64,000 bases of DNA, taken from NCBI GenBank assembly GCA_021324885.1, contig JAJPIF010000011.1, positions 62,001 to 126,000 on the forward strand. The letters are read 5' to 3'. The stretch is from Pseudomonadota bacterium. Its GTDB lineage: Bacteria; Desulfobacterota; Binatia; Binatales; Binataceae. Both the position numbers and the translations under genes were made by a program. Shown here piece after piece: positions 26,317 to 34,706 of the stretch (within the stretch, counting starts at the first letter, position 1; the number at the start of each line of letters is the position of its first letter). The notes beneath the pieces were generated by a model. It was not told where the DNA came from and did no database searches. It saw nothing but the letters and a program-made list of their open reading frames with translations.

Positions 26317-27508
26317 CGGCAAACCGCTGACCATTTGCCTGGTGGCGGGCGATGTTTCCGGCGACCAGAACGGTGGGCGGTTGGCCAGCGCGCTGCTCGA
26401 GCTCAACCGCGATATTCGTCTGGTCGGTGCCGGGGGATCGGCGATGGAGCGCGCCGGGGTCGAAGTTGCAGTCAGCAGCACCGGGGTTTCGACCATCGGT
26501 CCGCCTGATTCGGTGCGGGCGGCGCGCTCGGTGCTGCGTGTGTGGCGCGATACGCGCTCGCTGCTCAGCAACGCGCGTCCCGACCTCGCAGTCCTGATCG
26601 ACGCCGAAACCATCAATGTGATGCTGGCGCGATGGCTGCGCGCTCACGGTATCCCGGTGGTGTTCTTTTTTCCGCCCCAGGTTTGGCTGTGGGGCCAATG
26701 GCGGCTGCCGCTGGTGGTGCCGCTGGCGACCCGGGTCTTGTCGGCTTTTCGCGAGGAAGCGGAAATCTACAAGGCGGCGGGTTCCGACACCTTGTGGGTG
26801 GGCCATCCGCTGCGCGACGCGGTGCGGGTGAACGAAGATCCCGCCGCCGCCCAGATGAAGATCGGGCTTGATCCGGCCCGTCCGATGGTTACCCTGATGC
26901 CGGGCAGCAGGATGCAGGAGATTCGCGATTTAAGCGGACCGATGCTGGGTGCGGCCAAACTGCTGCAGCAGCGCAATCCCGCGCTTCAGTTTTCCATCCC
27001 GCTGGCCAGCGAGGAACTGCGGACCGACCTCGCCCAGGCGGTGCGCCAGAGCGGTTTGCGCGATGCCGTGGTCTACAATCCCGATTCCTATGCCGTGCTC
27101 AGCCGCGCCAAGGTAGTGCTGCAATGTTCCGGAACCGCCACGGTCGAAGTGGGCCTGCTCGGTATCCCGTCGGTAATCGCCTACCGCTGCCGCCCGCTTT
27201 ATTACTCGGTCGGACGCCGTCTGATGAGGGTCAAGTACATCGGGATGGTTAACATCCTGCTCAACGACCTCGTGCAGCCCGAGTTTTTCCAAAAGCGCGT
27301 CGATCCCGTTCATCTGGCCGACGAGGTCTGGTCGCTGCTGACCAACGAGACCCGGCGTCGGCAGATCCAGATGCGGCTGGCGCAACTTCCCGAGGTCCTG
27401 GGGCCCACCGGGGCGATGAAACGCGCGGCGCAGGCCATCATGGAGTTGCTCCAACCGTGCGCCCGTCCCCAGACACGGCCGCTATCCGCAGGAATCGGAG
27501 CGCAGTAG
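26303..27508 (+). CDS. lpxB: lipid-A-disaccharide synthase
   Basis: LpxB joins UDP-diacylglucosamine and lipid X to the lipid A disaccharide. The N-terminal motif is LVAGDVSGDQNGGRLA, followed by GAGGSAMERAGVEV. The sequence PPQVWLWGQWRL is the usual PPQVWAW-type motif, and LPGSRMQEI plus CSGTATVEVGLLGIPSVIAYR complete the GT19 fold. I place the start at ATG 26303 (MQEPDG); an earlier in-frame start at 26270 extends the overlap with waaA. It is 401 residues long, with only 30 bases to the next gene. Confidence 0.96.
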   Translation: MQEPDGKPLTICLVAGDVSGDQNGGRLASALLELNRDIRLVGAGGSAMERAGVEVAVSSTGVSTIGPPDSVRAARSVLRVWRDTRSLLSNARPDLAVLIDAETINVMLARWLRAHGIPVVFFFPPQVWLWGQWRLPLVVPLATRVLSAFREEAEIYKAAGSDTLWVGHPLRDAVRVNEDPAAAQMKIGLDPARPMVTLMPGSRMQEIRDLSGPMLGAAKLLQQRNPALQFSIPLASEELRTDLAQAVRQSGLRDAVVYNPDSYAVLSRAKVVLQCSGTATVEVGLLGIPSVIAYRCRPLYYSVGRRLMRVKYIGMVNILLNDLVQPEFFQKRVDPVHLADEVWSLLTNETRRRQIQMRLAQLPEVLGPTGAMKRAAQAIMELLQPCARPQTRPLSAGIGAQ

Positions 27509-27538
27509 CTGCTTACGATCGGCGCGGTCGGGCGCAAC

Positions 27539-28312
27539 ATGGCCGAGACCAAAATTGACCCGGCATTGAAGGGGAAGGTCGCCCTGGTGACCGGAGCCTC
27601 GCGCGGGATTGGCCGGGCGATCGCGCTTAAGCTGGCGCGCGAGGGCTGCGACATCGCCGCCGTCTATTTCAATTCGCACGATCAGGCGCGCGCGGTTTGC
27701 GCCGCAATTGGCGCCCTGGGACGCCAGGCGGTGCCGATCGTCGCCAATGTTGCCAGCCCCGAAAGCGTCAGCGCACTGTTTGCGGAAATGTCACGGCATT
27801 TCACCCGTCTGGACATCGTGGTCAGCAACGCGGCCAGCGGCGTTTTGAAACCCAGCCTCGAGATGTCGCTTAAGCACTGGCGCTGGTGCATGGAAACCAA
27901 CGCCCTGGCGCTGAACCTCCTGGCTCAACGCGCCGCGCCGATCATGGGGCGTGACGGACGAATCATTGCGATTTCCAGTCTGGGCGCGCGTTTCGCCCTT
28001 CCCGACTACAGCTTTATTGGAGCTTCCAAAGCCGCATTGGAAGCGCTGGTGCGAAGCCTGGCGATGGAACTGGGACGCAGCCATGCAATCCGCGTCAACG
28101 CCGTAACGACCGCGGCTGTCGATACCGACGCGCTCAAGGCGTTTGCCGCCCGTGAACAAATGCTGCGCGATTTTGCTCAGCGTTGCGCCCTCGGACCGGC
28201 AATCACGCCCGAGCATGTAGCCGATGCGGTTTTCCTGCTATGCCTGCCTGAAGCGGCGATGATCACGGGCCAGACGCTGGTGGTCGACGGCGGATTTTCG
28301 ATCAGTGGGTGA
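27539..28312 (+). CDS. fabL: enoyl-ACP reductase of FabL type (SDR)
   Basis: A 257-residue SDR protein with the NAD(P) motif VTGASRGIGRAIA. The active site is Y157-x6-K164 (YSFIGASK), the spacing of FabI/FabL enoyl reductases, rather than the Y-x3-K of ketoreductases. Strong resemblance to Bacillus FabL is visible by eye in SNAASGVLKPSLEMSLKHW, ISSLGARF, SKAALEALVRSLAMEL and DTDALKAFAAREQ. FabL-type enzymes reduce trans-2-enoyl-ACP. It starts 30 bases after lpxB and ends directly before fabG, so it probably acts in the dedicated acyl-chain pathway of this run. Cofactor preference is unknown. Confidence 0.87.
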   Translation: MAETKIDPALKGKVALVTGASRGIGRAIALKLAREGCDIAAVYFNSHDQARAVCAAIGALGRQAVPIVANVASPESVSALFAEMSRHFTRLDIVVSNAASGVLKPSLEMSLKHWRWCMETNALALNLLAQRAAPIMGRDGRIIAISSLGARFALPDYSFIGASKAALEALVRSLAMELGRSHAIRVNAVTTAAVDTDALKAFAAREQMLRDFAQRCALGPAITPEHVADAVFLLCLPEAAMITGQTLVVDGGFSISG

Positions 28313-28321
28313 GTGGCGCGC

Positions 28322-29080
28322 ATGCTCGGCGATTCCGGCTTGGCCGGCAAAACAGTCATCGTAACGGGGGGCAGCCGCGGCATCGGCCGGGCAATCGTCC
28401 AATCATTCGCCGCCGAAGGCGCCGCCGTGACCTTTTTCTTCCAATCCGATCATGCCGGCGCGCAACAGACGCTGGAACACGCGCGCGCCCGCGGCGGATC
28501 CGTGTTTGCCGAACAGGCCGACGTACGCGACGCGGCTGCCGCAAGCGCGGCGGTGCGCCGTGTAATCCAGCACCATAGCCGCATTGACGTGCTGGTCAAC
28601 AACAGCGCCGTCATCCGCGATAACCTTTTGCCGTGGCTGGAAGACGCCGATATCAGCGACGTGCTGCAAACCAACGTGACCGGAGTGTTCAATGTGACCC
28701 GCGCCGCCGTTCCACAGATGATAAGCCAGCGCGCGGGGAAAATCATAAATATCAGTTCAGTCGCGGGTGCGATGGCGGGGCGCGGGCAGAGCAATTACGC
28801 CGCCAGCAAAGGGGCCGTCAACGCATTTACCCGGGCGCTGGCGGTGGAATTGGCGCCGCGCAAAATCACCGTCAACGCCGTCGCCCCCGGCCTTATCGAA
28901 ACCGCGATGTCCCAGCGCATCCGCGCCAACGCCGGCGACGAGGCGCTCAAGCGAATCCTGCTGCGCCGCTATGGACAACCCGACGAAGTTGCCCACGCGG
29001 TGGTGTTCCTTGCCTCGCGCTTTGCTGATTATATTACCGGTCAGATCATATACGTGGATGGCGGTTTTAAAATGGAGTGA
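28322..29080 (+). CDS. fabG: 3-oxoacyl-ACP reductase
   Basis: A 252-residue classical SDR ketoreductase. Features are VIVTGGSRGIGRAIV, VLVNNSAVIRDNLLP, SSVAGAMAGRGQSNYAASKGAV with the Y-x3-K pair, and the C-terminal ITGQIIYVDGGF. These are the FabG hallmarks. Start ATG 28322 is chosen; a GTG at 28313 directly after the fabL stop is an alternative. It is two bases from the ACP gene start (stop TGA 29078-29080, ATG 29083). Its place next to a FabL-type enoyl reductase, an ACP and two KS genes indicates a dedicated fatty-acid or polyketide line. Confidence 0.92.
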   Translation: MLGDSGLAGKTVIVTGGSRGIGRAIVQSFAAEGAAVTFFFQSDHAGAQQTLEHARARGGSVFAEQADVRDAAAASAAVRRVIQHHSRIDVLVNNSAVIRDNLLPWLEDADISDVLQTNVTGVFNVTRAAVPQMISQRAGKIINISSVAGAMAGRGQSNYAASKGAVNAFTRALAVELAPRKITVNAVAPGLIETAMSQRIRANAGDEALKRILLRRYGQPDEVAHAVVFLASRFADYITGQIIYVDGGFKME

Positions 29081-29082
29081 CC

Positions 29083-29499
29083 ATGCCGGTTGCAATCAGC
29101 CAAGAGGATATCGAATCGGTGTTCCCCCAGGTGGCCAGAATTGTCGCCGAAGCGCTGGCCCGGGACCCCTCCGAAATTCGTCCAACCAGCCGTCTGTTCG
29201 CCGATCTCGAAGCCGAGTCGATCGACCTGCTCGATATTGTGTTCCGGCTGGAGCGCGAATTCGACATTCAGATCCCGCGCGGCCGCATCATCGAGGACGC
29301 GCGCGGCGACCTGCCCGAGGCGGAGTTTGAGCACAACGGAGTGCTTACCGCCGCGGGGCTGGAACGCCTGCGCCAGTATATGACCGAGGTCCCCCCTGAA
29401 AACTTCCGCCCGCAAATGAACCTGGCGGACGTCCCGAGCCTGTTCACGGTGGAAACGATGTGCAAGATGGTGCTCCGCGCCAAGCGTGCCGGCGCCTGA
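29083..29499 (+). CDS. acyl carrier protein with a C-terminal extension
   Basis: A 138-residue carrier protein, longer than the usual 75-80. The phosphopantetheine attachment site is Ser46 in DLEAESIDLLD (canonical DLGADSLD). The four-helix ACP pattern continues through FRLEREFDIQIPRGRI. About 50 extra residues follow (ARGDLPEAEFEHNGVLTAAG, RLRQYMTEVPPENFRPQM). GGAG lies just before ATG 29083. It lies two bases behind fabG and two ahead of the KS gene. It resembles the dedicated ACPs of lipid A very-long-chain or aryl-polyene systems in being separate from acpP. The extension may be for partner recognition. Confidence 0.9.
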   Translation: MPVAISQEDIESVFPQVARIVAEALARDPSEIRPTSRLFADLEAESIDLLDIVFRLEREFDIQIPRGRIIEDARGDLPEAEFEHNGVLTAAGLERLRQYMTEVPPENFRPQMNLADVPSLFTVETMCKMVLRAKRAGA

Positions 29500-29501
29500 T
29501 C

Positions 29502-30800
29502 ATGCCTTCGCGCCGGCGCGTGGCGATAACCGGATTGGGTTTGGTCACGCCGCTGGGCAACAGCGTCGAGGAAACCTGGCGCGCGTTGCTCGAGGGCCGC
29601 AGCGCAATTGCGCCGATCAGCGGGTTCGATCCCAGCGGTTTCCCGGTCCGCATCGCGGCTGAAGTCAAAAATTTTTCCTACGCGCCCCCGCCGCCATATC
29701 GCAAATTGCTCAAGTACGCGGCGCGCCATGTCCGCTTCGCGCTGGCCGCCGCTACCCAGGCGATCGAGGACTGCGGCCAAAGCCCGCGGCCCGATAACGC
29801 CACGCGTTGGGGCTGTGTCGCCGGCAGCGGCATGATGGCGAACAATTTCGACGACCTGGTCCGATTCCAGCGCTGTTTTGCGGCAAACGGGCGGCTCGCC
29901 ACCCGTTTGCTGTTCGACCCGGCGGCAGGGATGCCCGATCCGATTGCCTATGCGCGCAATCAGCCCAACGCCGGTGTGGCCCTGATGGCCCAACGGTTCG
30001 GAATTCGCGGCTACACCGGCGCGGTACACACCGCGTGTGCTTCCGGCGGTCAAGCAATCGGTAGGGGCCTGCGTCTGATTCGGCGCGGCAGCGCCGACAT
30101 GGTACTGGCTGGCGGCTTTGATTCGATGGTTAATCCGATCGGCCTGGCGGCATTCAGCTTGCTGGGCGCACTCTCGGACTGCAACGACACGCCCTCGCGC
30201 GCCAGCCGTCCCTTCGATCGCACTCGCAATGGTTTCGTGCTGGGCGAGGGCGCCGGGTTCATGGTGCTGGAGGAATGGGAGTCGGCGCGCCAGCGCGGCG
30301 CCCGCATTTACGCGGAACTGGCCGGCGACGGCAATTCGCTCAGCAGCTACCGCATCACCGATTCCCATCCTTCAGGCGACGGCCCGATCCAGGCTATGCG
30401 TGAGGCGCTCAGGGACGCGAATGCGCAACCCGATGAAGTCGGCTACATCAACGCTCACGGCACCTCGACGATCATGAACGACCGCAGCGAATGCGCGGCC
30501 GTCAACGCCGTCTTCGGCCTCCATGCGCGGCGCGTCCAGGTCAGCTCGACCAAAAGCCTGATGGGGCACCTGATCGCAGGCGCCGGCGCGGTCGAGGCCG
30601 TGATTTGCGCGCTCGCCATTCATCATTCAACCCTCCCCTTCAGCGCCAACCTTGAACATCCAGACCCCCAATGCGACCTGAACTTCGTGCGCGACCGTCC
30701 AGTGCAATGCCGCCTGGGGCTGGCGATGTCGAATTCGTTCGGCTTTGGCGGTTCCAACAATAGCCTGGTGTTCAGGAATCCCGAGGACGTCAGGCAATGA
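29502..30800 (+). CDS. fabF: beta-ketoacyl-ACP synthase, FabF type (active KS)
   Basis: A 432-residue KAS II protein. The nucleophile is Cys179 in VHTACASGG, and the two histidines are in NAHGTSTIMND and TKSLMGHLIAGAGAVEA. N-terminal RRRVAITGLGLVTPLGNSVEETW and C-terminal NSFGFGGSNNSLVF are typical. The ATG at 29502 lies two bases after the ACP stop. It overlaps the next KS-like gene by four bases (ATGA), so the two products are probably made in equal amounts. The active site is complete, in contrast to the partner. Confidence 0.95.
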   Translation: MPSRRRVAITGLGLVTPLGNSVEETWRALLEGRSAIAPISGFDPSGFPVRIAAEVKNFSYAPPPPYRKLLKYAARHVRFALAAATQAIEDCGQSPRPDNATRWGCVAGSGMMANNFDDLVRFQRCFAANGRLATRLLFDPAAGMPDPIAYARNQPNAGVALMAQRFGIRGYTGAVHTACASGGQAIGRGLRLIRRGSADMVLAGGFDSMVNPIGLAAFSLLGALSDCNDTPSRASRPFDRTRNGFVLGEGAGFMVLEEWESARQRGARIYAELAGDGNSLSSYRITDSHPSGDGPIQAMREALRDANAQPDEVGYINAHGTSTIMNDRSECAAVNAVFGLHARRVQVSSTKSLMGHLIAGAGAVEAVICALAIHHSTLPFSANLEHPDPQCDLNFVRDRPVQCRLGLAMSNSFGFGGSNNSLVFRNPEDVRQ

Positions 30801-32092
30801 ATGAGCCGATCGTAATTACCGCGACCGAAGCGATTTGCGCCTCGGGCACATCGGTGGCGCAAATCCATCGGGAATTGCTCGCGGGACATACCGCTTTCAC
30901 ACCGCTCAGCCAATGGGATTCCTCCGCCTGGCCGGTGCCATTGGCGGGCGGCGTCCCAAATATCGATGGCGCCGGACTGTTTGACGATCGCAGGCTGCTT
31001 AAATCGATCCAACGCCTGCGGCGCACCGACCTGCTCGGCTTGTACGCCGCCGCCCGCGCCGTAGCCAATTCAGGCATTCCGGCGTGCAGCGCCGCTTTAG
31101 ACGAGTCCGCGCGCATTCAATTCAACGAGCGCACGGCGGTGTACACCGGCTGCGGCGGGGTCGGCTATTACTACCAGTATGATTTTTTACCCGCCTTAGC
31201 GGCGGCGGACGGCGATTTGCGGCGCTTTGCCGACAAGCTGGGCGCCACCGTCAATCCCACCTGGCTGCTTCAGTCGCTGCCCAACAACGTGTTGTGTTAC
31301 CTCGGAATCGCCTTCGGCTTCAAGGGCGCCAACACCTGTATCACCAACCATGGAACGGGCGGAGCCCAGGCGATCGTCGAGGCATATTACGCGTTGCGCG
31401 CCGGCGAGGCCGATCGCGCGCTGGCCGCCGGGCATGATTGCCCAATCGAACCCGAGATCATATTGAACCTCTACCGTCTGGGACTGTTGACCACGGACGC
31501 GATTCGACCCTTTGATGCGGCCAGCAGCGGACTGATCGTGGGAGAAGGCGCGGCGGCGATGGTGCTGGAGACGCGATCGGCGGCGGCGGCGCGAGGAGCG
31601 CGCGTGCGCGGAGAAGTTCTGGGCGCCGGCTTCAGCACCGAAGCGGCGGGCGTCTTGTCCACCGGCGCGAGCGGCGATGGGATGGCGGCAGCAATCGAAC
31701 TGGCGTTGGGCGAGGCGGGGGTCGCGCCCGCAGAAATTGCCTTGATTGTCGCGCATGGTAATGGTACGGCGGCATCTGACCGCTCCGAGGCCGCTGCCAT
31801 CCGCCGCGTATTTGGCCGCGATATGCCCGTGGTTACATCGTTCAAATGGGCGTTCGGCGATACCATTGCGGCCGCCGGTGCAATCGATGCGGCGCTCGCG
31901 CTTGAGTGCCTGCACGCCGAAACCGTCCCGGGCATCGCCACGCTACGCCAACCCGATCCGGGATGCGCGGAGCTCAACCTATCGGCGTCGCCAACCCGAT
32001 TGCGCGGCAACCTCGCGCTGGTTTTGAGCCGGGGGTTCGGAGTCATGAACTGTGCCCTAGTGATCAAGGCGCCTCGCGATGGGCATTCATGA
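30797..32092 (+). CDS. KS-like protein lacking the catalytic Cys and one His (chain-length-factor-like)
   Basis: A 431-residue ketosynthase-fold protein. Aligned without gaps to the neighbouring KS, the nucleophile position is Gly186 (NHGTGG instead of TACASG) and the second His is Asp (FKWAFGDTIAAAGAIDA instead of MGHLIAGAG). The first active-site His remains (VAHGNGTAASD). The N-terminus is MNEPIVITATEAICASGTSVAQ. Cys-less KS proteins are known as KS-beta/chain length factors in type II polyketide and aryl polyene systems, where a Gln often replaces Cys. A heterodimer with the upstream KS is likely, since the genes overlap by 4 bases at the start and 4 at the end. Confidence 0.9.
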   Translation: MNEPIVITATEAICASGTSVAQIHRELLAGHTAFTPLSQWDSSAWPVPLAGGVPNIDGAGLFDDRRLLKSIQRLRRTDLLGLYAAARAVANSGIPACSAALDESARIQFNERTAVYTGCGGVGYYYQYDFLPALAAADGDLRRFADKLGATVNPTWLLQSLPNNVLCYLGIAFGFKGANTCITNHGTGGAQAIVEAYYALRAGEADRALAAGHDCPIEPEIILNLYRLGLLTTDAIRPFDAASSGLIVGEGAAAMVLETRSAAAARGARVRGEVLGAGFSTEAAGVLSTGASGDGMAAAIELALGEAGVAPAEIALIVAHGNGTAASDRSEAAAIRRVFGRDMPVVTSFKWAFGDTIAAAGAIDAALALECLHAETVPGIATLRQPDPGCAELNLSASPTRLRGNLALVLSRGFGVMNCALVIKAPRDGHS

Positions 32093-33291
32093 AAACCCCT
32101 GATTCCGACAGTGGATTGCGCCACAGCATCGACCTGGTCGATATCGGGCGCATCCGCCGGCTGCTGGCCGAGATGCCCAGAAACGATTTGCTGCGGATTT
32201 TCTCCGAGCGCGAACTGGCCGACGCGGCCGACGGTCCCGAACCTGCACGCCTTGCCGCCCGCTTCGCCGCCAAGGAGGCATGTCTGAAGCTGTTTCCCCG
32301 CGAGACCGCGCTGGGCGAACTGGAGGCGCGCGATTTCGAAATCGTTTCCGATCCCTACGGAGCGCCGCGCGTGAACCGTTCGCCGCGCGCGGCGGATGCG
32401 ATGGCGCGTCATTGGATAGCGGACATTTCCCTTGCGCTCAGCCATGATTCGACTCACGCCACGGCGATGGCCGTGGCGCGGACGCTGCAACTGAGCGCGC
32501 CGGCATCAGGCCGCTTCATGTATCATTGCCTGCCGATTCGCCGCCGCGTGGTGATTTCCAACCTCAAACGCGCCTTTGGCAGCGAACTCGATGAGCGGCA
32601 GATAATTACGCTGGCACAGGCCTTTTACGGCCATCTGTTCCGCTCTGTCGTCGAGTTCGCGCGCATCAACCTGGGCATCGGAGCGCGCCCTGTTGTGCAA
32701 GTCCGCAATCTTGAGGCGATCCTTAAAGCCTACCACATGAACAAGGGCGTGCTGCTCCTGTCCGGCCATTTCGGCAATTGGGAAGTCGCGCTGCCCGCCG
32801 CGATGGAAAACTTTCCCGAATACCGCGGACGCTTTTATATCCTGCGCCGTCCCATACCCCGATGGCTCGAGATGATCGTCGATCGGCGGATGCGCAAAAG
32901 CGGACTTAAGGCGCTGCCCAAGCGCGGCTCGATGCAGACTATTCTCGATCGGCTCGCGGCGCGCGACGCGGTGGTCTTCATTATGGATCAGCATGCAGGC
33001 GGGCGCGACGGCGTGCTGGTCGATTTTTTTGGCTCGCCGGCGTGGACCTTTCGCAGCCTGGCGCTGATCGCATTGCGCAGCGGCGCGCCGGTGGTGCCCG
33101 CCGCCTTGTGGCGCGAAGCCGACGGCTCGCACGTGGTGCGTTTCGAAGAAGCCCTGCCGACGCTGCCAGGACGCAGCGCGGCGGATGCGATTGCGGCCAA
33201 CACGCGTCTATACAACGCAGCGCTGGAGCGCATCATTATGCGCCACCCGGAGCAATGGCTGTGGATGCATCGGCGATGGAAACCGCGTTGA
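32089..33291 (+). CDS. fusion of holo-ACP synthase (AcpS) with LpxL/HtrB-type acyltransferase
   Basis: A single 400-residue frame carries two enzymes. Residues 10-135 are AcpS-like: SIDLVDIGRI with Asp15, FSERELADA, then LAARFAAKEACLKLF with the catalytic AKEA (Glu63), and ISLALSHDSTHATAMAVA. Residues 145-400 are a lipid A secondary acyltransferase of the LpxL/HtrB family: RRRVVISNLKRAFG, the catalytic H-x4-E in SGHFGNWE (H227, E232), MDQHAGGRDGVLVDFFG and HPEQWLWMHRRWK. The usual N-terminal membrane helix of LpxL is missing. The start ATG 32089 overlaps the KS-like stop. The fusion would load and discharge the same ACP. Confidence 0.88.
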   Translation: MKTPDSDSGLRHSIDLVDIGRIRRLLAEMPRNDLLRIFSERELADAADGPEPARLAARFAAKEACLKLFPRETALGELEARDFEIVSDPYGAPRVNRSPRAADAMARHWIADISLALSHDSTHATAMAVARTLQLSAPASGRFMYHCLPIRRRVVISNLKRAFGSELDERQIITLAQAFYGHLFRSVVEFARINLGIGARPVVQVRNLEAILKAYHMNKGVLLLSGHFGNWEVALPAAMENFPEYRGRFYILRRPIPRWLEMIVDRRMRKSGLKALPKRGSMQTILDRLAARDAVVFIMDQHAGGRDGVLVDFFGSPAWTFRSLALIALRSGAPVVPAALWREADGSHVVRFEEALPTLPGRSAADAIAANTRLYNAALERIIMRHPEQWLWMHRRWKPR

Positions 33292-33382
33292 ATGCTGGCG
33301 GCCGCAAGTCGAACGATCCTGGGGTCGCGTGGGAACGTCTGGAAAGCTCCCTGCGCGCCGGGAATAAACCGGAGTCCTCTAT

Positions 33383-34423
33383 TTGACGCGACCATCGAAT
33401 CCCGACCGCATCCTGGTGCACGGAGTCAATTGGCTGGGCGATTTGGTCATGACGATGCCGGCGCTGGCGGCCTTGCGGCGGCATTTCCCCCAGGCGCATC
33501 TTGCAGTACTCGTCGATCATAAGCTGACTTCGTTTTTCGACGGTGTCTCATGGGTCAATGAAGTAATCCCGCTGCGGCGCGACCCCGATAAATTCCAGCT
33601 TTCTGAACTGATGCGGACCGCGTCCGAGTTACGCGCGCGCCGATTCGAGCTGGCGGTGATCTTCGCCAACAGTTTTGTCTCAGCATTGCGGATAAGGCTG
33701 GCACGCGTCCCTGTTCGCGCCGGATTCTCCAGCGACGGCCGTGGATTGCTACTGACTAATCGAGTCAAACCGGATCCGGCTTTGATGAATCAGCATCAGG
33801 TCTATTACTGGCCGGCGATGCTGAAAGCGACGTTGAACATCGAAACCGATCTCAATCAATTCGCGATTCCAGTTGCCCCCCGCCATCTCGATGAGATGGG
33901 CCGATGGCTTTCCGCCCGCCGCAATGCGCATTCAAAGCTGGTTGCGATCGCTCCGGCCGCCGCCTACGGACCGGCCAAGGAATGGCCGCAGGAGCATTAC
34001 GCGGAACTGGTATCGGCATTGGCCAGGCGGGGCGTGCAATCCGTGCTGGTCGGAGGCGCCGGTGACGCGGCCCAATGCGAGAGGATCGCGTCGGCATCGG
34101 ATTGCCGCGCGATCGTTGCGGCCGGCCAGACCAATGTCGGCCAGTTGATGGCGCTGCTGTCGTTGTGCGACGGCTTTGCCGGCAACGATTCCGGCGCCGC
34201 GCACGTGGCGTCGGCGTTGAATGTTCCCACGGTGGTAATTTTCGGTTCGACCAATCCCTTGCGCACGGGGCCGCTGGGCGCGCGCACCGCAATCCTCTAC
34301 AAAGCGATCCAGTGCAGCCCCTGCCTGGCCCGCACCTGCCGCTTCGGCCATTACCGCTGTCTGCGCGAAATCAGCCCCGCCGAAGTCATGACCGCGTTGG
34401 CCAATCTCGGCGCAATCGCCTGA
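33383..34423 (+). CDS. waaF: ADP-heptose--LPS heptosyltransferase II
   Basis: A 346-residue GT9 protein that adds heptose to the LPS inner core. The N-terminal motif is RILVHGVNWLGDLVMTMPAL. The C-terminal part has GNDSGAAHVASALNVPTVVIFGSTNP and the cysteine cluster CSPCLARTCRFGHYRCLREISP, typical for WaaF. TTG 33383 is the start: GGAG lies 8 bases upstream, an in-frame TAA is at 33365, and no ATG is near. It closes the lipid A/core run started by waaA. Confidence 0.95.
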   Translation: MTRPSNPDRILVHGVNWLGDLVMTMPALAALRRHFPQAHLAVLVDHKLTSFFDGVSWVNEVIPLRRDPDKFQLSELMRTASELRARRFELAVIFANSFVSALRIRLARVPVRAGFSSDGRGLLLTNRVKPDPALMNQHQVYYWPAMLKATLNIETDLNQFAIPVAPRHLDEMGRWLSARRNAHSKLVAIAPAAAYGPAKEWPQEHYAELVSALARRGVQSVLVGGAGDAAQCERIASASDCRAIVAAGQTNVGQLMALLSLCDGFAGNDSGAAHVASALNVPTVVIFGSTNPLRTGPLGARTAILYKAIQCSPCLARTCRFGHYRCLREISPAEVMTALANLGAIA

Positions 34424-34706
34424 CGATAAAGTTCGAGCTACCGCATCTCAGGAGCGAGCCACAAATGCCCGCGAATTGACCGAGGTCTGCGCGAGGACGC
34501 GCGCCAATACCGCCGTTCTCGGCGGTGTGCGAATACGTCGAGGCGTGAGTTCGCACCACTCGATCAGTCTGGAAAAATCCAAGTCTGGAAAAATTAGGGC
34601 AGAGATTAAGACAGAGCTCAGCGGGCGCAGGCTCCTGTCCGGTTTTCCTCTCCTGAAGGGAGAGGGGCAGGGGGTGAGGTCTTGAAAATCACACGCAATC
34701 AGCCCG
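34424..34706. other. non-coding stretch after waaF
   Basis: No supported gene. The end (34646-34681) contains TCCTCTCCTGAAGGGAGAGG and GGGGGTGAGG, a C/T-then-G-rich inverted motif that often precedes DUF559-type genes in many genomes, here just before such a remnant. Confidence 0.4.
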
